A DNA stretch of 6,192 nucleotides from Coriobacteriales bacterium (GTDB lineage: Bacteria; Actinomycetota; Coriobacteriia; Coriobacteriales; QAMH01). Positions 5,459 through 6,192 of this stretch are shown one piece after another. The stretch lies in assembly GCA_024408695.1 (NCBI GenBank), contig JAKSUU010000065.1, forward strand, positions 1 to 6,192, read 5' to 3'. Positions within the stretch are counted from its first letter, which is position 1. Each line of letters starts with the position of its first letter. Under the pieces are notes generated by a model. That model was not told the DNA's origin. It saw only the letters and a program-made list of their open reading frames with translations, and searched no databases. A program made the position numbers and the translations under genes.

Positions 5459-6192
5459 CTATCGCCATTCGATTAAATATTCAGTATCATCATATATCGA
5501 ATCATGGTCTAAGTAATTCAAAAAACTATAATCAGAGTTCAGCTTCGTCGGACTCCCTCCCTCGGAAGGTATAAAATATAAACTAACACCAGTTTTGCCG
5601 TCTTCACTACCAATAAATAGAATTTTAGAGTCATCAGTAGAGTAAATTGGGCACATACATCGAAAACGTGAATCTTTATTGATAAACAATTTAGTCTCAG
5701 TTGCCCTATTATATAGATCGGATACATTTTTATATGAATCGCATAAACACATAGTTATACCTTCAGCAGATTTGCTACGCATTTCGTCGGCACTTACATA
5801 TTTACTGCCGTCATGTGAAAAACTCCACAAAGTACTAAAGTCAAAAGGACCAAATTTGGTCATTGAACTATCCGAAGCCTCTCTACTAGGATGCATAATA
5901 TCGCCATTTGGAGCAATAAGATATAACATATCCCCATAAAAATGAACGTCATCAGGATAGCTGTTAACCTTAGTTAAACTACTAAATTTAAAATCATCAA
6001 TTGGAAGCTTATAGAATCCGCTGTTTTTTTCATTAGGTATTTCACCGTAAAAGTAAACATATTTACCGTCTGGCGAAAACCTTATTTGGCTTTGTTTTAT
6101 GGAACCAGTGTAGTTCATATCTTTCATTAATTGTTCGGTAACATCAGTTAAAGAGCCATCTGCATTAATATACCCTACATGCCTAGGCGATG
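5459..6192 (-). CDS. TolB/PD40-type beta-propeller protein, C-terminal part (N-terminus outside window)
   Basis: The reading frame is open to the window edge, so the Met at 6127 is internal; 243 residues are visible. They show WD40-like PD40 blade signatures: GYINADGSLTDVTEQL just upstream of that Met, IRFSPDGKYVYFYG, LWSFSHDGSKYVSA and PIYSTDDSKILFIGSEDG, the last followed by VSLYFIPSEGGSPTKL. Each is the strand-turn-strand pattern of TolB-like propellers, where one blade strand describes a value and the next names it. Such domains usually act in protein or ligand binding outside the cytoplasm, often in lipoproteins, but any signal peptide would lie beyond the window. The specific role is not recognisable. 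Its TAG is about 54 bp before the rpmE -35 element, and no terminator hairpin is visible in between, so some read-through into rpmE is possible. Confidence 0.7.
   Translation of the reverse strand, partial: SPRHVGYINADGSLTDVTEQLMKDMNYTGSIKQSQIRFSPDGKYVYFYGEIPNEKNSGFYKLPIDDFKFSSLTKVNSYPDDVHFYGDMLYLIAPNGDIMHPSREASDSSMTKFGPFDFSTLWSFSHDGSKYVSADEMRSKSAEGITMCLCDSYKNVSDLYNRATETKLFINKDSRFRCMCPIYSTDDSKILFIGSEDGKTGVSLYFIPSEGGSPTKLNSDYSFLNYLDHDSIYDDTEYLIEWR

Overview
The window is about 6.2 kb of AT-rich bacterial chromosome. Five complete genes lie on the minus strand: rpmE, thyX, a DUF1385 (YqhQ) membrane protein, aroB and an M24 metallopeptidase. Partial genes lie at both edges. The mix of a C+ (zinc-type) ribosomal protein L31 with a long Ala/Lys/Glu tail, ThyX with a C-terminal cysteine cluster, DUF1385, and AroB followed by a small Xaa-Pro peptidase resembles low-GC members of the Coriobacteriia (Actinomycetota). 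This is an inference from protein style and gene neighbourhood; a Bacillota-like host cannot be excluded. I see no phage, IS, CRISPR, tRNA or rRNA sequence.

Layout from left to right. Positions 1-257 (+) are the end of an Amidohydro_3 (YtcJ-like) gene. It appears to lack most of the second half of the catalytic barrel and is best read as an internally deleted pseudogene. It converges, across 30 bp, on the minus-strand block: M24 peptidase (288-1439), aroB (1493-2617), yqhQ/DUF1385 (2658-4031) and thyX (4038-4712). These four are spaced by 53, 40 and 6 bp and look like one operon read from thyX to the peptidase. An 8-bp inverted repeat sits between aroB and the peptidase.

Upstream of thyX, a 12-bp-stem intrinsic terminator (4785-4813) closes rpmE (4837-5325). 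rpmE has its own near-consensus promoter (TTGATA, 17 bp, TATAAT) and a short leader with a hairpin that may be an L31 autoregulatory leader. The right edge (5459-6192) is the C-terminal 243 residues of a TolB/PD40-type beta-propeller protein, also on the minus strand.

The genes are housekeeping: translation (L31), dTMP synthesis (ThyX), the shikimate pathway (AroB) and proline-peptide turnover (M24). No new multi-gene system is visible. The most unusual sequence features are two coding repeat tracts: a degenerate 11-residue (33-bp) Asn-Cys repeat inserted in the DUF1385 protein, and four perfect 15-bp repeats (DAPAE) ending the L31 tail. The remnant amidohydrolase and the two RNA-hairpin candidates come next.
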